NCBI GenBank assembly: GCA_026394195.1
Contig: JAPKYS010000023.1
Span: 124,001 to 188,000 of the forward strand
DNA length: 64,000 nucleotides
Source of the DNA: a bacterium
GTDB lineage: Bacteria > Electryoneota > B3-LCP
Reading direction: 5' to 3'
Shown here: piece after piece, positions 53,869 through 63,845 of the stretch
How positions within the stretch are numbered: the first letter of the stretch is position 1
Layout: every line of letters starts with the position of its first letter
The notes under the pieces: model-generated
Told to the model about the DNA's origin: nothing
The model's database searches: none
What the model saw: the letters and a program-made list of their open reading frames with translations, nothing else
Translations under genes and position numbers: made by a program

Positions 53869-54702
53869 CTACTTCTTCCCTTCGACTGAATCCCGCTCCA
53901 GGTTCCATTTAACCCAGTCTGATTGCTCATCCTGGTCTTTGGTGGAGAAGTCACCCGAGGATACGACTTCGCCGTCTTTGCTGATTTGAATGGATTGCAT
54001 CTTCTTTACAATGTAATACCACTCTTCCATGGTCACCTGCCGAGGACCCTTGATCTGCTTGGGACCAGGAATCTGTTTGTGCAGCTTGGGAAGATCCTTA
54101 GGTAGTAGATTCTTGTTGTCCGGAGCATTGGTTATTTTAACTTCCCCTTCATAAACCTTCAACATGGTCGATGAATCATCCTCGACGCTGATCCGGAGGC
54201 GCGTGCCGGTGATGGCTGTCCCAGCCACCGGCGTGCCGATGTTCAAGGTTGACGTCTCCTTAACCTCACCGACCATCGCCCAAATGTCACCCTGTTCGAC
54301 GTCAATCTGAGTCTCGTCTTTGCCTTCCTTGGTCTCTTCATAAAGTTTCTTGATATCAATGGTCGTCATCGGAGCGAGGCGAAGGACATTCAGGTTGGTG
54401 AGGGCCAGTTCTGCTCGGGAATCCCGCAAGGTTCTCACTTTATCGCCGCTGGTGACTTCACTCCCCTGAATGGCATTGACCCATTCTTCCGATTGCGATG
54501 GCTGCCTTTTAGCGTTCCCGTCCACATGGGTAACCTCCCCGCGATGCTTGATCTTGACATCAGGCATCCCCTGACGTCCCGAAGAGGTATCCTGCCGGGC
54601 TTTGCTCGCATCATCACCCAACTGCGAACCGATTACCAATCCGGCCAAAATTAATGCGAAAATGACGCTAATCAGCGTGGTAATTTTCAATTTAGACAGC
54701 AT
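53869..54702 (-). CDS. FecR-domain membrane/periplasmic protein
   Basis: A 277-residue protein with one N-terminal helix (ITTLISVIFALILAGLVIGSQL), then a FecR domain (~85-190): SGDKVRTLRDSRAELAL, NVLRLAPMTTIDI, GDIWAMVGEV and GTPVAGTAITGTRLRISVE. FecR domains sense or scaffold in the periplasm; in FCB genomes, single-domain FecR proteins often accompany CHAT/TPR proteins. No sigma factor is adjacent. The ribosome site is AAGGAAGG. It lies 83 bases after the giant CHAT protein gene. Role inferred: periplasmic partner of that protein; not a classical iron-siderophore FecR, since the cytoplasmic N-terminal tail is absent. Confidence 0.88.
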   Translation of the reverse strand: MLSKLKITTLISVIFALILAGLVIGSQLGDDASKARQDTSSGRQGMPDVKIKHRGEVTHVDGNAKRQPSQSEEWVNAIQGSEVTSGDKVRTLRDSRAELALTNLNVLRLAPMTTIDIKKLYEETKEGKDETQIDVEQGDIWAMVGEVKETSTLNIGTPVAGTAITGTRLRISVEDDSSTMLKVYEGEVKITNAPDNKNLLPKDLPKLHKQIPGPKQIKGPRQVTMEEWYYIVKKMQSIQISKDGEVVSSGDFSTKDQDEQSDWVKWNLERDSVEGKK

Positions 54703-54785
54703 AATGACCTTCCTTCTGCGATTTTATATTATTTATACTATCGATGGTCAGGGTTTTCTCCCTGAATCGACAGAGATGAATAGCC

Positions 54786-57700
54786 TTAATTTTTTAGCGC
54801 TAAATTCGCCGCATTTGACGGTTCGCCTGTAAGCATAAAGGCAGCCCAATAAGCCGGATGTGGAGTCAGGCGATCTCGCACGTGGATTTGAGCGGCTCGC
54901 AGAGCTGCCGCCGGTGTCATTCCCTGCTGAAGCTTGCGGTAAAAATGCTTGGTCAAGATAGCTGTTGCCAGATCGTCTACTTTCCAAAGTGTCGATAAAA
55001 TGCGCGGCGATCCGGCGTAGATGAAGGCTCGATTCATCCCCACGATTTCATCTCCACCCGAGATGCCTCCCAGCCCGCTTTCACAGGCTGAAAGCGTCAC
55101 CAACGCGCAATTCTCCAGATTAAGGTCAAAGATTTCATAGGTATGCAGCAACCCATCCTCACTCTGGTTTCCAACCAATGAAAGACTGGAGAAGAGTGGG
55201 TGCGCGGTATCGAATTGTCCGTGGCAGGATAAGTGCAAAGCTCCGGCATCTGGACAATCCTGAATCAATCCTCTTTCAGTCGCCTGGCTATCAAATCGAG
55301 TGACTGTTTTCGTAAACGTAAAAGCCAGGGATGCAACCTCCTTCTGAGCGAAGAACAGGTTTTCCTGAGACTTTCCTGAGGCAGGATTACTGTAAGCATA
55401 GATGGTACGCTCACCCAGAGCTGGACGGTTGTGAGCACGCTCTCGGCAAAAAGCGAAAACAGCGGCGGATGGCGCACAACTAATCGTGTACAGATCCAGG
55501 ACGTACTTTTCTTCAGCATTTTGCAGGATAGAGAAAGGTAAATAATGAAGGGGACCAGTCGGAATAAAGGTAATTTGTGCGCAGCCGGCGAGATGTTTTT
55601 CGATCGGGCTGAATAACAGATTAAAGAGTAGTTGATTGTTTTCAGTCACAGTCAACTTTTTAACCAGGCGGTTGCGAAGGCGATCAACCAGTGTTCCAAT
55701 CGAGTCAATACTGATCGGGATCAACTCCACCTTGATATCAGCGGCCCGAATTACGAAAATCGCCACCGATTTGGTAAGAGCATAATATTCAACCAACGCT
55801 TCATCTGCAGCCAGAAGCGATTGAATTTTCTCCGGTGGATCTTGCTTGACCGAGACCAGGTCCTGGTAACCCGGATGTTGAGATTCGATGGTTTCAAGGA
55901 GTAGCGAATAAGCCTGTTTCAGTGAATCGATTTGTATGGCATTCTGACTGAATAACAGGTCATCTTCAGGAGTACGTTCTGTGCCCTTGTTCTTCAGGGC
56001 AAATTGGGTCGCTTCAATCCGGGAAAGTTTTTCAGTAAGGTCATCCCCCTGACGCTGTAATTGTGGATCCAGACCGGCGCGATGATCCACCGGGTTATTT
56101 TGCAACATGTCCAGAAATACGCGGGACTTTGATCTCTCGGCGATCGCCAGAGCATCAACCATTTTAGCTTGTTTTAATAGGAGCTCGACAGCCGTCCGAT
56201 AAATCTCCTGCTTATCTTCCATAAACCCACTTTTCAGCGCATCCGCAGCGATGGAGGCCTGCATGACTTCAACGCGATTCATGGCACGCTCCAACGCGCT
56301 CATCGCGTCGTCTTCCTGGCCCTGAGCCATCGAAACTCTGCCCAAGGCGAGATCGATCCGCCATGACAACTCATTCAATTCACTTTTCTTAGCAAGACTG
56401 TCCGCCGATAATAGATTCTGCAAGGCTGGTGTCATGGCGCCCTGTTCAATTAGTGTTAATCCCAAACCTAAGAATGAGCGGGCCTTTATGAAATCATCCG
56501 AAATGGAAGCGCCGATGACCAGCGCCCTATCCAAGACAACTTTGGCGGAATCAAGCTGGTGAAGTTGCAGATGAGCATTTCCAAGATCCAGGTAGGCGTT
56601 GCCTTGTCCGCTCAGAGACTTAATCTGCTGATCGACTTCCAGAGCTTTGTAGAAACGAGATTTGGCGTTTTCAATCTCGCCCCGTGCCAATTCGATCAAT
56701 CCGATATTTTTCTCTATCTGCGAACGAGTCTTCAAGTCACCGGACATAACCGAGCCTTCAAGAGCAGTCTTGGCTATTTCCAGAGCTCGATTTTTATCAC
56801 CAAGGCTCAAGTAGATTAATGCTTCGGTGTTTTCGCACAGATAGATATACTGATTGACGTCCAATGCGGAGAATTGATTTTTGGCAGTCTGCAATTCATC
56901 CAGACCCTGCTGGTAGTCACCCAGCTTCCAGTATAAACTGGCCAGGTACTGATGGCTCAGAGCCGACACGGATGAGACGCTGTCCGCCAGCACATTAAGA
57001 GCACGCTTTTGGGCATCTATAGCTCCGCGATAATCGGTTATTCCCGCCAGGGCTAATCCCAGGTGTTGGTAATATTCCGCGGGTAGAAGAATTGGCTTGC
57101 CGCTCTCTGACGCTGCCTTCTGTGCATAGGATTCCAGTTTCAAGAGCTCCTTTTGCGCATCCGTGAAATTCTCCTGAACCATAAGCAGACGAGAAATGTA
57201 GATCCCTGCCTTGATGTAGTCTGAATATTCGCTCCAGGTATAGAAGGCATTTTGAGCAGATATAAGAGAGGCTATGGCAGAAGAGTAATCTTCTTTTTTC
57301 TCGTACATGATGGCGAGGGCACGGTCATCTGTGGCGGCATCCAAATCGTCGCCGCCTTCCAGGCAGAGACTTCGGGCTTGCAGACGCAGAGAAATCGCAG
57401 AATCAAGGCTGTCCAGATTGGTCAGATAGACTGACAGGTTGCGTAACCCATTTAGTGTTGCATCCCGGTTGTGTTGTTCCTGGGCTGATTGCAACAGAAA
57501 TTCTTGAGAACGTGCGGCTTCATCCCAGCGGGGAATGATTTTGGCCGTCTGGATGCGCAGTTGGTGAAGCCTGAGGATGGAGGTGGTGTCGGCGATCTCT
57601 TCCGCCATTGCCAACGCCTGGTCGTAATAGCGCAACGCCCATTCTCCATCTCCATGTTCGAGGTTGAAATTTCCCTTTAATACCGTCGCCTTGAAACTCC

Positions 57701-60700
57701 GCCTGGCGAAGTTCTCCCGCTCTTGTTTGTTCATGCCGCCATTGCCGTAATATCTGAAACCGGATAATAACGTCAAACTTAATCCACCGGCTTTCAAGCT
57801 ATCTATGGCGGCCATCAGTGCTCTTGCAGGAGCATCGCTGACCTGACTTTGGCTAAAAATGGTCATGAATTGATTCAGTTGACTTGGATTCATCCCCTCC
57901 GGTATAAAAATAACATTGGAGAATCCAGCGAAGAAAGCCACTCGCGCCATCAGAGCCTCATCTGGGAAGGAGCCTTCGATGAAGAGAATTTCACCCCGGG
58001 TATTGATCCCAAAGAGATCCTTCAGTGTCCAGGCCCCTCCACCATCGTTCAGAATAACACGGTCCAAGGGATGTACACCTCTGAGACGTTGCGGTCTTAT
58101 CAGGGTGACTTCAGCATTTTCGATTGCGCTCTTGACCTCAACTGCGCTTTGAAATTTAGCCCCTTTAAACCCACTTGGAATTGACTGTTCCGCAAAGCTT
58201 ATGAGATCTCCTCGGCCAATGGAAAGCTTGCTGCGCAGGTAAACCAGACTTTGAGCGTCCGGAAGGCGATTCACGGAGAGACGTTGATTCAGAGACTTAC
58301 CGGCAGATTCAAAGAGTTCATAGGGAATTTCGCTCCATTCTGCAGGCACAACCAGAAACAACCTATTTGCAGCGTCTATATCATCTTTTATTGGGCTGAA
58401 AATGGCGTCAAAGCACTTTTCAGCAGGATTATCTTCGGTGCTATCGGTTTCCAGCCGCTTCTGAAATCTAGTAAATAGAGAATCGATCCGGTCTCTGGGG
58501 GTCTGGATCGGAATGACCGAAATAGAGTCCACGGTCATCCTCAGAAGGTACAGATTATCGGTCAAATTGAGAATTTGCACATAGAAGTCACCCGGCTCAA
58601 GTGAGGACTGAATCGTATCCGTATCGAAGGGAGCAAGGGAAAATATCGATGCAAATTCGGGATCATCCTGTTTGATGGTTGCCAATATAGTCTGGTATTC
58701 ACTTTCACTTTTAGATAGATCCGCACGAGCCTGAGCGATTTTAACGGTATCAGGTTTTTCGGCTCCCCGAAGTTGAGCGATTTTCTGTTTGTAATCCTGC
58801 AGTTCCCTGCGCATGTAAGGGATTACACCGCCTCCCTGGCTCCAGTAATACTTGCGCTTCTCGAATTGTACCCCAATCTCTCTGCTGGCGATGGCGTCAA
58901 TCAAGGGCAGGTTAGCGAGGTTCTGCGCTTGGATCAGTGCTTGGTTATTATTCTGATGTTTGATAGCATTTAAGGCGGATAGCTGCATTAATACCTTCGC
59001 TTCAATTTTCGACTGTGAAGCTCCGCCAAGGTTATCCGGTGAAGCGGGAAGGGTTTCCCACAATTTCAACGCTTGATCAAACCATTCTTCAGCTTTTCGA
59101 TTCAATATTCTCCGAAATATTGCAGGGGGAGGCGAATCAGTACTGTCTTCCATAACCATTGCCAACCTGCCAGCACGCAGATAGAGGCGCCAACGCAGCT
59201 GATCATATCCGATGGACTCGATGCGGTCCTGGCTATAGATTAATTCTGCGACTGATCCGATATAATCCCGGATCATGAAAAGCAGGTCCGATAATTCCAG
59301 CCGAAGAACGACTTCCTGTTCGCTGAGCTTGCGTTTCTGAGCCTCCTTGATTCCGCTCTGGTAGGACCAAAAGGCTTCCCCTTCCAGTTGTAGCCTTTCA
59401 AATTGCCGCCGAATATCATTGCTTCCAGTTTCTGTCGCAACTTGCAGACAGAGCTGCGCATAGAGTTCATAGAAGCGAATTCTCTCGGGTATAAAGCCGA
59501 TGTGATCTCGTTGAAAATTGTCAACTTCTGATTTAACGGCATTCAAGACAGCCTTGGGGTCGGCGAAGGGATCATCCTGCAGCAACAACAGATCGGAAAT
59601 CTGCTTCCAGTCGAGGGGAGGTGGATTGTCTTTTTGCTGGTCGGGGATGACCTGCAGAGCCGTTCGTAAATCCTTCCTGGCCTCCAGCGGAGATCGCCCT
59701 GATTTCAGATTGCGCGCAGCGGCTGCGACTCTTTCCCATTGTGAAGCCGGTAATCCGATTTCATATCTGCTCAACCATTCAGATTCCTCCAAATAGACGT
59801 CAATACTGGTCTGTTCCGGAATGTGTCCGCTTAGCGTTATACAGGCGATATTGGTCAACGCGGCGAGCTTGCCCGCGCGATAACCATTTAACGTACAAAT
59901 TAAGTATGACCTGAGGAAGCAGCGGTGCGCTGAGACCAAATCCCCGGAAGCCCAATCGAGAAAGCCTATCTCACTCCATTGTATGGCTTGAGATTCCAAA
60001 TCCTGGCGTTGGAAGTTAATTGCCAACCGTTTGCCGGCTTTGTCCTTGGAGTTGTCCAGATCTTTTTGCTGAGTATATACGTCCTGAGCAATCGAATAAT
60101 TCAATAACAGTTCGTCCTTTTTACCGAATCCGTATGCTGAGGTGGGTGATCCCGTTCCCAGATAACCGAAGTTCAGAATTGGGATGGGAACGCCAAAAAA
60201 CTCGAGGATGAGGGGATTGTTAACCCTGTCATCAGGTAATTGATCAACCGGAGGTAGTGACGTAATAGCTTTCTGCGCCATATCCAGGGCGCCCGGACTA
60301 TCTCCCATCGCCAGCGAGTTGAAGGCGACATTGCCGTACCAGCGAGTAGGAGACGTCGATAATCCTTCACGATCCGACAGTGCGATTGCTTTTAAATAGT
60401 ACTCATTTGACAGTTCTGCTTGTTTAAGCACCTGATAGATCTCTGCCAGACGCAATAGTGTCCTCAGTTCATCTTCCGGATGCCGAGTATCATGATACAA
60501 TTTCAGTGAGCGCTGATAGTTGTCAATGGCGATATCATTTTTTCCGGTAATGGCTGCTGCTTCGCCCATCCTCTCACGAATGACGGCTTCATGCGCTTTT
60601 GAAGTAAATGTGCTATCGAGCTTCATTCGTTGCTGATAAGCCGCCAGTGAGCGCGGGTATCCGAATTCTCCCAGGCGATAGTAGTTATTTCCCAGATTTA

Positions 60701-63287
60701 GCAGCATCTGAACTTCCAACTGAGGATTATTGGCTTCATCATTTACCGCCAGCCCCAATTGTAGTGTTTCTATTGCCAGTTCGTATCCCTGGATCGGTCT
60801 GGGAAGTTTACGTAGGGTCAGCAACCTCCCCAGATTCGATAAAACCGTCACCGTTCCGCGATAGGCGCTGCGGAAAAAGCTCTTTTTCCCCTTACCCTGC
60901 TGTCGCGTCAAGTTCTCCAACTGCTCGTAGTTATATCCTAAAGTCAAGTATCCATAAGCGAGTTCCGGTTGAAACGCCAGCGCGCGCTGGAGATATTGAT
61001 TCGATTGCTGTAAAGAGCCTTTGCTGTGTTCTCCCTGGTAGGATAAACACAAACCTAATGCATATAAGGCAATGGCATCATCGGGTTGAATCAACAATTG
61101 CTTTTGATATTCATCCGTTAGATTATCAATTTTCTTCTGACCGTCTGCCGCCGTAATTCTACCCCTGTACAAACGGAGGTTCTGCGGATCCAGCGTTAGC
61201 GCCAGCTCAAATATCGATCTCGCCAGATCATAATCGCCTTGCGAAGTGAACTGTTCTGCTCGATCCGCCAGTATTGAAATTCGTAAGTGTCGGGCTTTAC
61301 CGGTAAAAAAGCCATTTTGCAAATCAGAAAAGTTTTGTTGAACCTCCTGCAGTAATTCTTGAGCGTGCAGGTATTCCCCACGCTGGTTCTCCACCTGGGC
61401 CGCGCTGATTAATCCTTCCGCCAGGCGAGTCCGGACGTAAGGGATTGGTTTACGCAGGGCAAAACCGCGTAAACGGTCATATTCCCCCAACGCAAGTTCT
61501 GATTCCTTTTCTTGTGCCAGAATATCAGCAATTCTTTCCTGAGCAGCCGCGGTCAACGCCGGATAGAGAGAATATTTTCCGATTAGATCTTGAAGACCGG
61601 CAATTGGCTCATCGCCGCTGACCCCTATGGCGATGACACGCTCGATGGCCTGCTGGGTCGGACGCACGCGATAGGAATAACTATCGATTTCATACAGATA
61701 AGTTTGCAGCGCTTCGTCTCCGCTGCCGATCCTGGCGTACATTCCGCCGATACGAAGCAATGCCAGAGCGGGATAATCGTCGGCATCCGAAAAGTCCTCT
61801 TCAACCTTGTTGTAGGACTTCAGGGTAGCCTCGATGTTACCCAGTTGTTCTAAAGCTGCTCCGATCAAATAATAGCACCGAGCGACAGATAAAGTGGCTT
61901 CTGGAAAGGTACTCATGATCTGGCGAAGGTTGGTGATGAGCGAGTTTGGATTATCGCATTTGAAGTCACCATTTTCCTGAAAAACAACACCGTGAACCTT
62001 GGACTGGTAATCGATTTCTGCTTCCGCGCATATGCTCAGCTCATGGGGGTACTGTCGAGGGATTCTTTTCAGGTAGGATTCTGCCCGGTCGGGCAGACCT
62101 CGCTGCATGAGCAAGCGCGCTGATTCCAGCATGGATCTGGCGCCCAGATTGGTTTCCAGAGGAAAATCCAGCCGCACCTTTTCAAACGCCATTAACTTGG
62201 CCAGAAATTCCTGTTCTGACAGCGGTATGCCGGTAATCTCTGATTCCCAACCGATCGATTGTGCAAAGTTCATCGCCAATTCAGCGGATTTGGCATGAGG
62301 AATGGGTCCATCTGCCGGCAGACGCCACAAATCGGGGTTACCACGACGGTCGCCGCTGTAATAGAGAAATCCATTTTTTGCCCAGTACGGGTAACTTTCG
62401 CTGGCATCGCCGATAGATATGGGTCTGAATGAGTAATATGACGTGTCCACCCGGTCAAAACGAAAGAGCGCTTGCGGATCGCTGATAGTCAATAATCCAT
62501 CATGGTCGCTGTCGCGATTCACCAGCGCTGCTACGAAAGAAGACCCACTGGGAGACCAACATATTGCTGCAGCCGGGAAAGATCCGCTATAAATCGTTTC
62601 GATTTTTACATCGATCGCCTTGAAGCTGCCGACGTCCACCTTGCAAACGTCTCCACCATAGCCTTCATCGCCAACTTTGATGCATAGAATTTGATCATTA
62701 ACCGGTGAAAAACGGGGTTGCACATAGCCGGGTGTCGTCAGTTCCGTTTTGGATTTGTTGGACTTTCGCAGCAAAACGATTCGAGCATTGGGGCTTCGAT
62801 CCTCTTGGTAAACGACGTATTTGCCATTTTGAGAGTAGCTTGGGCAAGACTGTTCGCCAAGTCCGTCGATTATAACTTTTGGAGTCGATGCTTGTGGAGT
62901 TATGCCATTTAATGCCACCTTCATCTCGAAAATGTCACCTTCGGGATCGTCCCTTGTGGAAACAAAACTGATCCTATCCCCCTTTGGTGACCAAACCGGA
63001 TCGTAGTCATCTGCCGGGTGTGTGGTCAGGGCAGTGGGAACGCCACCTCCGGCGGGTCGAACCCAGATATCATAGTTGCCAACGCGTGATGAACTATAGA
63101 GGAGCCAGCGGCCGTCGGGGGAGAGTGAAGGATCGATTTCGGAACTGAGATCGGTGGTGAGAATCTGAGGCAGCGTGAGGGATAATGTCGTGGTGTCCCT
63201 TGCTGCGTCTTCTGCGCACCAGGCTCGGTAGCAGAAAAGTAGACCTATGAAAATAAAAAGCAGTGGAAATTTGTGTGGGCGATTCAT
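54786..63287 (-). CDS. giant exported protein: PD40 propeller, TPR arrays, degenerate CHAT and C-terminal CHAT protease
   Basis: A 2833-residue protein. Residues 1-24 are a signal peptide (PLLFIFIGLLFCYRAWCA), so it is exported. Residues ~40-340 are a TolB/PD40-type beta-propeller (DPSLSPDGRWLLYSS, DPVWSPKGDRISFVS). TPR repeats fill ~370-1530. A CHAT-like fold lies at ~1550-1830 (IPYELFESAG, HPLDRVIL at His1739, FAGFSNVIFIPEG) without catalytic His or Cys. More TPRs cover ~1870-2430. The C-terminal CHAT domain (~2470-2825) is intact: ALHLSCHG with His2689 and LVTLSACESG with Cys2735, then GSPRILSTLWKVDD. CHAT domains are caspase-related Cys proteases. No frameshift is seen over 8.5 kb. It follows the lipoprotein gene by six bases. 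Target and trigger unknown; the propeller and TPRs suggest binding of envelope partners. Confidence 0.92.
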   Translation of the reverse strand: MNRPHKFPLLFIFIGLLFCYRAWCAEDAARDTTTLSLTLPQILTTDLSSEIDPSLSPDGRWLLYSSSRVGNYDIWVRPAGGGVPTALTTHPADDYDPVWSPKGDRISFVSTRDDPEGDIFEMKVALNGITPQASTPKVIIDGLGEQSCPSYSQNGKYVVYQEDRSPNARIVLLRKSNKSKTELTTPGYVQPRFSPVNDQILCIKVGDEGYGGDVCKVDVGSFKAIDVKIETIYSGSFPAAAICWSPSGSSFVAALVNRDSDHDGLLTISDPQALFRFDRVDTSYYSFRPISIGDASESYPYWAKNGFLYYSGDRRGNPDLWRLPADGPIPHAKSAELAMNFAQSIGWESEITGIPLSEQEFLAKLMAFEKVRLDFPLETNLGARSMLESARLLMQRGLPDRAESYLKRIPRQYPHELSICAEAEIDYQSKVHGVVFQENGDFKCDNPNSLITNLRQIMSTFPEATLSVARCYYLIGAALEQLGNIEATLKSYNKVEEDFSDADDYPALALLRIGGMYARIGSGDEALQTYLYEIDSYSYRVRPTQQAIERVIAIGVSGDEPIAGLQDLIGKYSLYPALTAAAQERIADILAQEKESELALGEYDRLRGFALRKPIPYVRTRLAEGLISAAQVENQRGEYLHAQELLQEVQQNFSDLQNGFFTGKARHLRISILADRAEQFTSQGDYDLARSIFELALTLDPQNLRLYRGRITAADGQKKIDNLTDEYQKQLLIQPDDAIALYALGLCLSYQGEHSKGSLQQSNQYLQRALAFQPELAYGYLTLGYNYEQLENLTRQQGKGKKSFFRSAYRGTVTVLSNLGRLLTLRKLPRPIQGYELAIETLQLGLAVNDEANNPQLEVQMLLNLGNNYYRLGEFGYPRSLAAYQQRMKLDSTFTSKAHEAVIRERMGEAAAITGKNDIAIDNYQRSLKLYHDTRHPEDELRTLLRLAEIYQVLKQAELSNEYYLKAIALSDREGLSTSPTRWYGNVAFNSLAMGDSPGALDMAQKAITSLPPVDQLPDDRVNNPLILEFFGVPIPILNFGYLGTGSPTSAYGFGKKDELLLNYSIAQDVYTQQKDLDNSKDKAGKRLAINFQRQDLESQAIQWSEIGFLDWASGDLVSAHRCFLRSYLICTLNGYRAGKLAALTNIACITLSGHIPEQTSIDVYLEESEWLSRYEIGLPASQWERVAAAARNLKSGRSPLEARKDLRTALQVIPDQQKDNPPPLDWKQISDLLLLQDDPFADPKAVLNAVKSEVDNFQRDHIGFIPERIRFYELYAQLCLQVATETGSNDIRRQFERLQLEGEAFWSYQSGIKEAQKRKLSEQEVVLRLELSDLLFMIRDYIGSVAELIYSQDRIESIGYDQLRWRLYLRAGRLAMVMEDSTDSPPPAIFRRILNRKAEEWFDQALKLWETLPASPDNLGGASQSKIEAKVLMQLSALNAIKHQNNNQALIQAQNLANLPLIDAIASREIGVQFEKRKYYWSQGGGVIPYMRRELQDYKQKIAQLRGAEKPDTVKIAQARADLSKSESEYQTILATIKQDDPEFASIFSLAPFDTDTIQSSLEPGDFYVQILNLTDNLYLLRMTVDSISVIPIQTPRDRIDSLFTRFQKRLETDSTEDNPAEKCFDAIFSPIKDDIDAANRLFLVVPAEWSEIPYELFESAGKSLNQRLSVNRLPDAQSLVYLRSKLSIGRGDLISFAEQSIPSGFKGAKFQSAVEVKSAIENAEVTLIRPQRLRGVHPLDRVILNDGGGAWTLKDLFGINTRGEILFIEGSFPDEALMARVAFFAGFSNVIFIPEGMNPSQLNQFMTIFSQSQVSDAPARALMAAIDSLKAGGLSLTLLSGFRYYGNGGMNKQERENFARRSFKATVLKGNFNLEHGDGEWALRYYDQALAMAEEIADTTSILRLHQLRIQTAKIIPRWDEAARSQEFLLQSAQEQHNRDATLNGLRNLSVYLTNLDSLDSAISLRLQARSLCLEGGDDLDAATDDRALAIMYEKKEDYSSAIASLISAQNAFYTWSEYSDYIKAGIYISRLLMVQENFTDAQKELLKLESYAQKAASESGKPILLPAEYYQHLGLALAGITDYRGAIDAQKRALNVLADSVSSVSALSHQYLASLYWKLGDYQQGLDELQTAKNQFSALDVNQYIYLCENTEALIYLSLGDKNRALEIAKTALEGSVMSGDLKTRSQIEKNIGLIELARGEIENAKSRFYKALEVDQQIKSLSGQGNAYLDLGNAHLQLHQLDSAKVVLDRALVIGASISDDFIKARSFLGLGLTLIEQGAMTPALQNLLSADSLAKKSELNELSWRIDLALGRVSMAQGQEDDAMSALERAMNRVEVMQASIAADALKSGFMEDKQEIYRTAVELLLKQAKMVDALAIAERSKSRVFLDMLQNNPVDHRAGLDPQLQRQGDDLTEKLSRIEATQFALKNKGTERTPEDDLLFSQNAIQIDSLKQAYSLLLETIESQHPGYQDLVSVKQDPPEKIQSLLAADEALVEYYALTKSVAIFVIRAADIKVELIPISIDSIGTLVDRLRNRLVKKLTVTENNQLLFNLLFSPIEKHLAGCAQITFIPTGPLHYLPFSILQNAEEKYVLDLYTISCAPSAAVFAFCRERAHNRPALGERTIYAYSNPASGKSQENLFFAQKEVASLAFTFTKTVTRFDSQATERGLIQDCPDAGALHLSCHGQFDTAHPLFSSLSLVGNQSEDGLLHTYEIFDLNLENCALVTLSACESGLGGISGGDEIVGMNRAFIYAGSPRILSTLWKVDDLATAILTKHFYRKLQQGMTPAAALRAAQIHVRDRLTPHPAYWAAFMLTGEPSNAANLALKN

Positions 63288-63293
63288 GCTGTT

Positions 63294-63845
63294 TTACTTT
63301 TTTACCCATTGACCATCCGCCTGCTGAATCCAGGTTCCCGATGGTGAAGATTCCTGGTTCATCTGAGCGAAGACTCTTTGCACTTCGGTGCTATCTAAGG
63401 GATTGACCGCCATGTTGATCTCCACAACCCGCCCCATGATGATGCGGCGATCGTTGTTTTCATCTGCAACGACCCGATCCACCAGGCTGCGATATTGCGG
63501 ATCCTGATTGTACTTCTCTGTTGGGCGGATCGTAAGTTTACCGGCGGTGTTTTCGCCTACGCTGCCCTCCTGCTTGAAATCCGCAACGTCATCCGCATTG
63601 TATTTGCGATCGGCAAAGGCTAACAACGCTTTTTTCTTGCTCTCGGGAATGACCACGTCAGTTTCATCACTGGAACGGACGGAGGTTATCATCCAGGCAT
63701 CTTCTTCGATGGTGCGATAAGAACCCAGAATTTGTTTTTCCAACGCGGTTCTTTCGCTGGTGAACGAAACTTCCGGTGTCTTGATCGTGCACCCGGAAAG
63801 AATCAGGGTTACAGCGGCTATGGCTGTCAATCGAATTAACTTCAT
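63294..63845 (-). CDS. YdbL/DUF1318-like lipoprotein
   Basis: A 183-residue lipoprotein: signal [17 protein letters not shown] with Cys after LSG, then [16 protein letters not shown], and [19 protein letters not shown], a segment resembling the QGxxGExxxGxL motif of the YdbL/DUF1318 family. That assignment is by motif only. The mature protein is polar and soluble, thus periplasmic and lipid-anchored. Its ATG overlaps the folD stop (ATGA), with AGGAG about seven bases upstream, so translation is coupled to folD. It is followed after six bases by the giant CHAT protein gene, with which it is surely co-transcribed. YdbL proteins in enterobacteria accompany AsmA-like envelope proteins; a role as an outer-membrane partner is possible. 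Confidence 0.82.
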   Translation of the reverse strand: MKLIRLTAIAAVTLILSGCTIKTPEVSFTSERTALEKQILGSYRTIEEDAWMITSVRSSDETDVVIPESKKKALLAFADRKYNADDVADFKQEGSVGENTAGKLTIRPTEKYNQDPQYRSLVDRVVADENNDRRIIMGRVVEINMAVNPLDSTEVQRVFAQMNQESSPSGTWIQQADGQWVKK

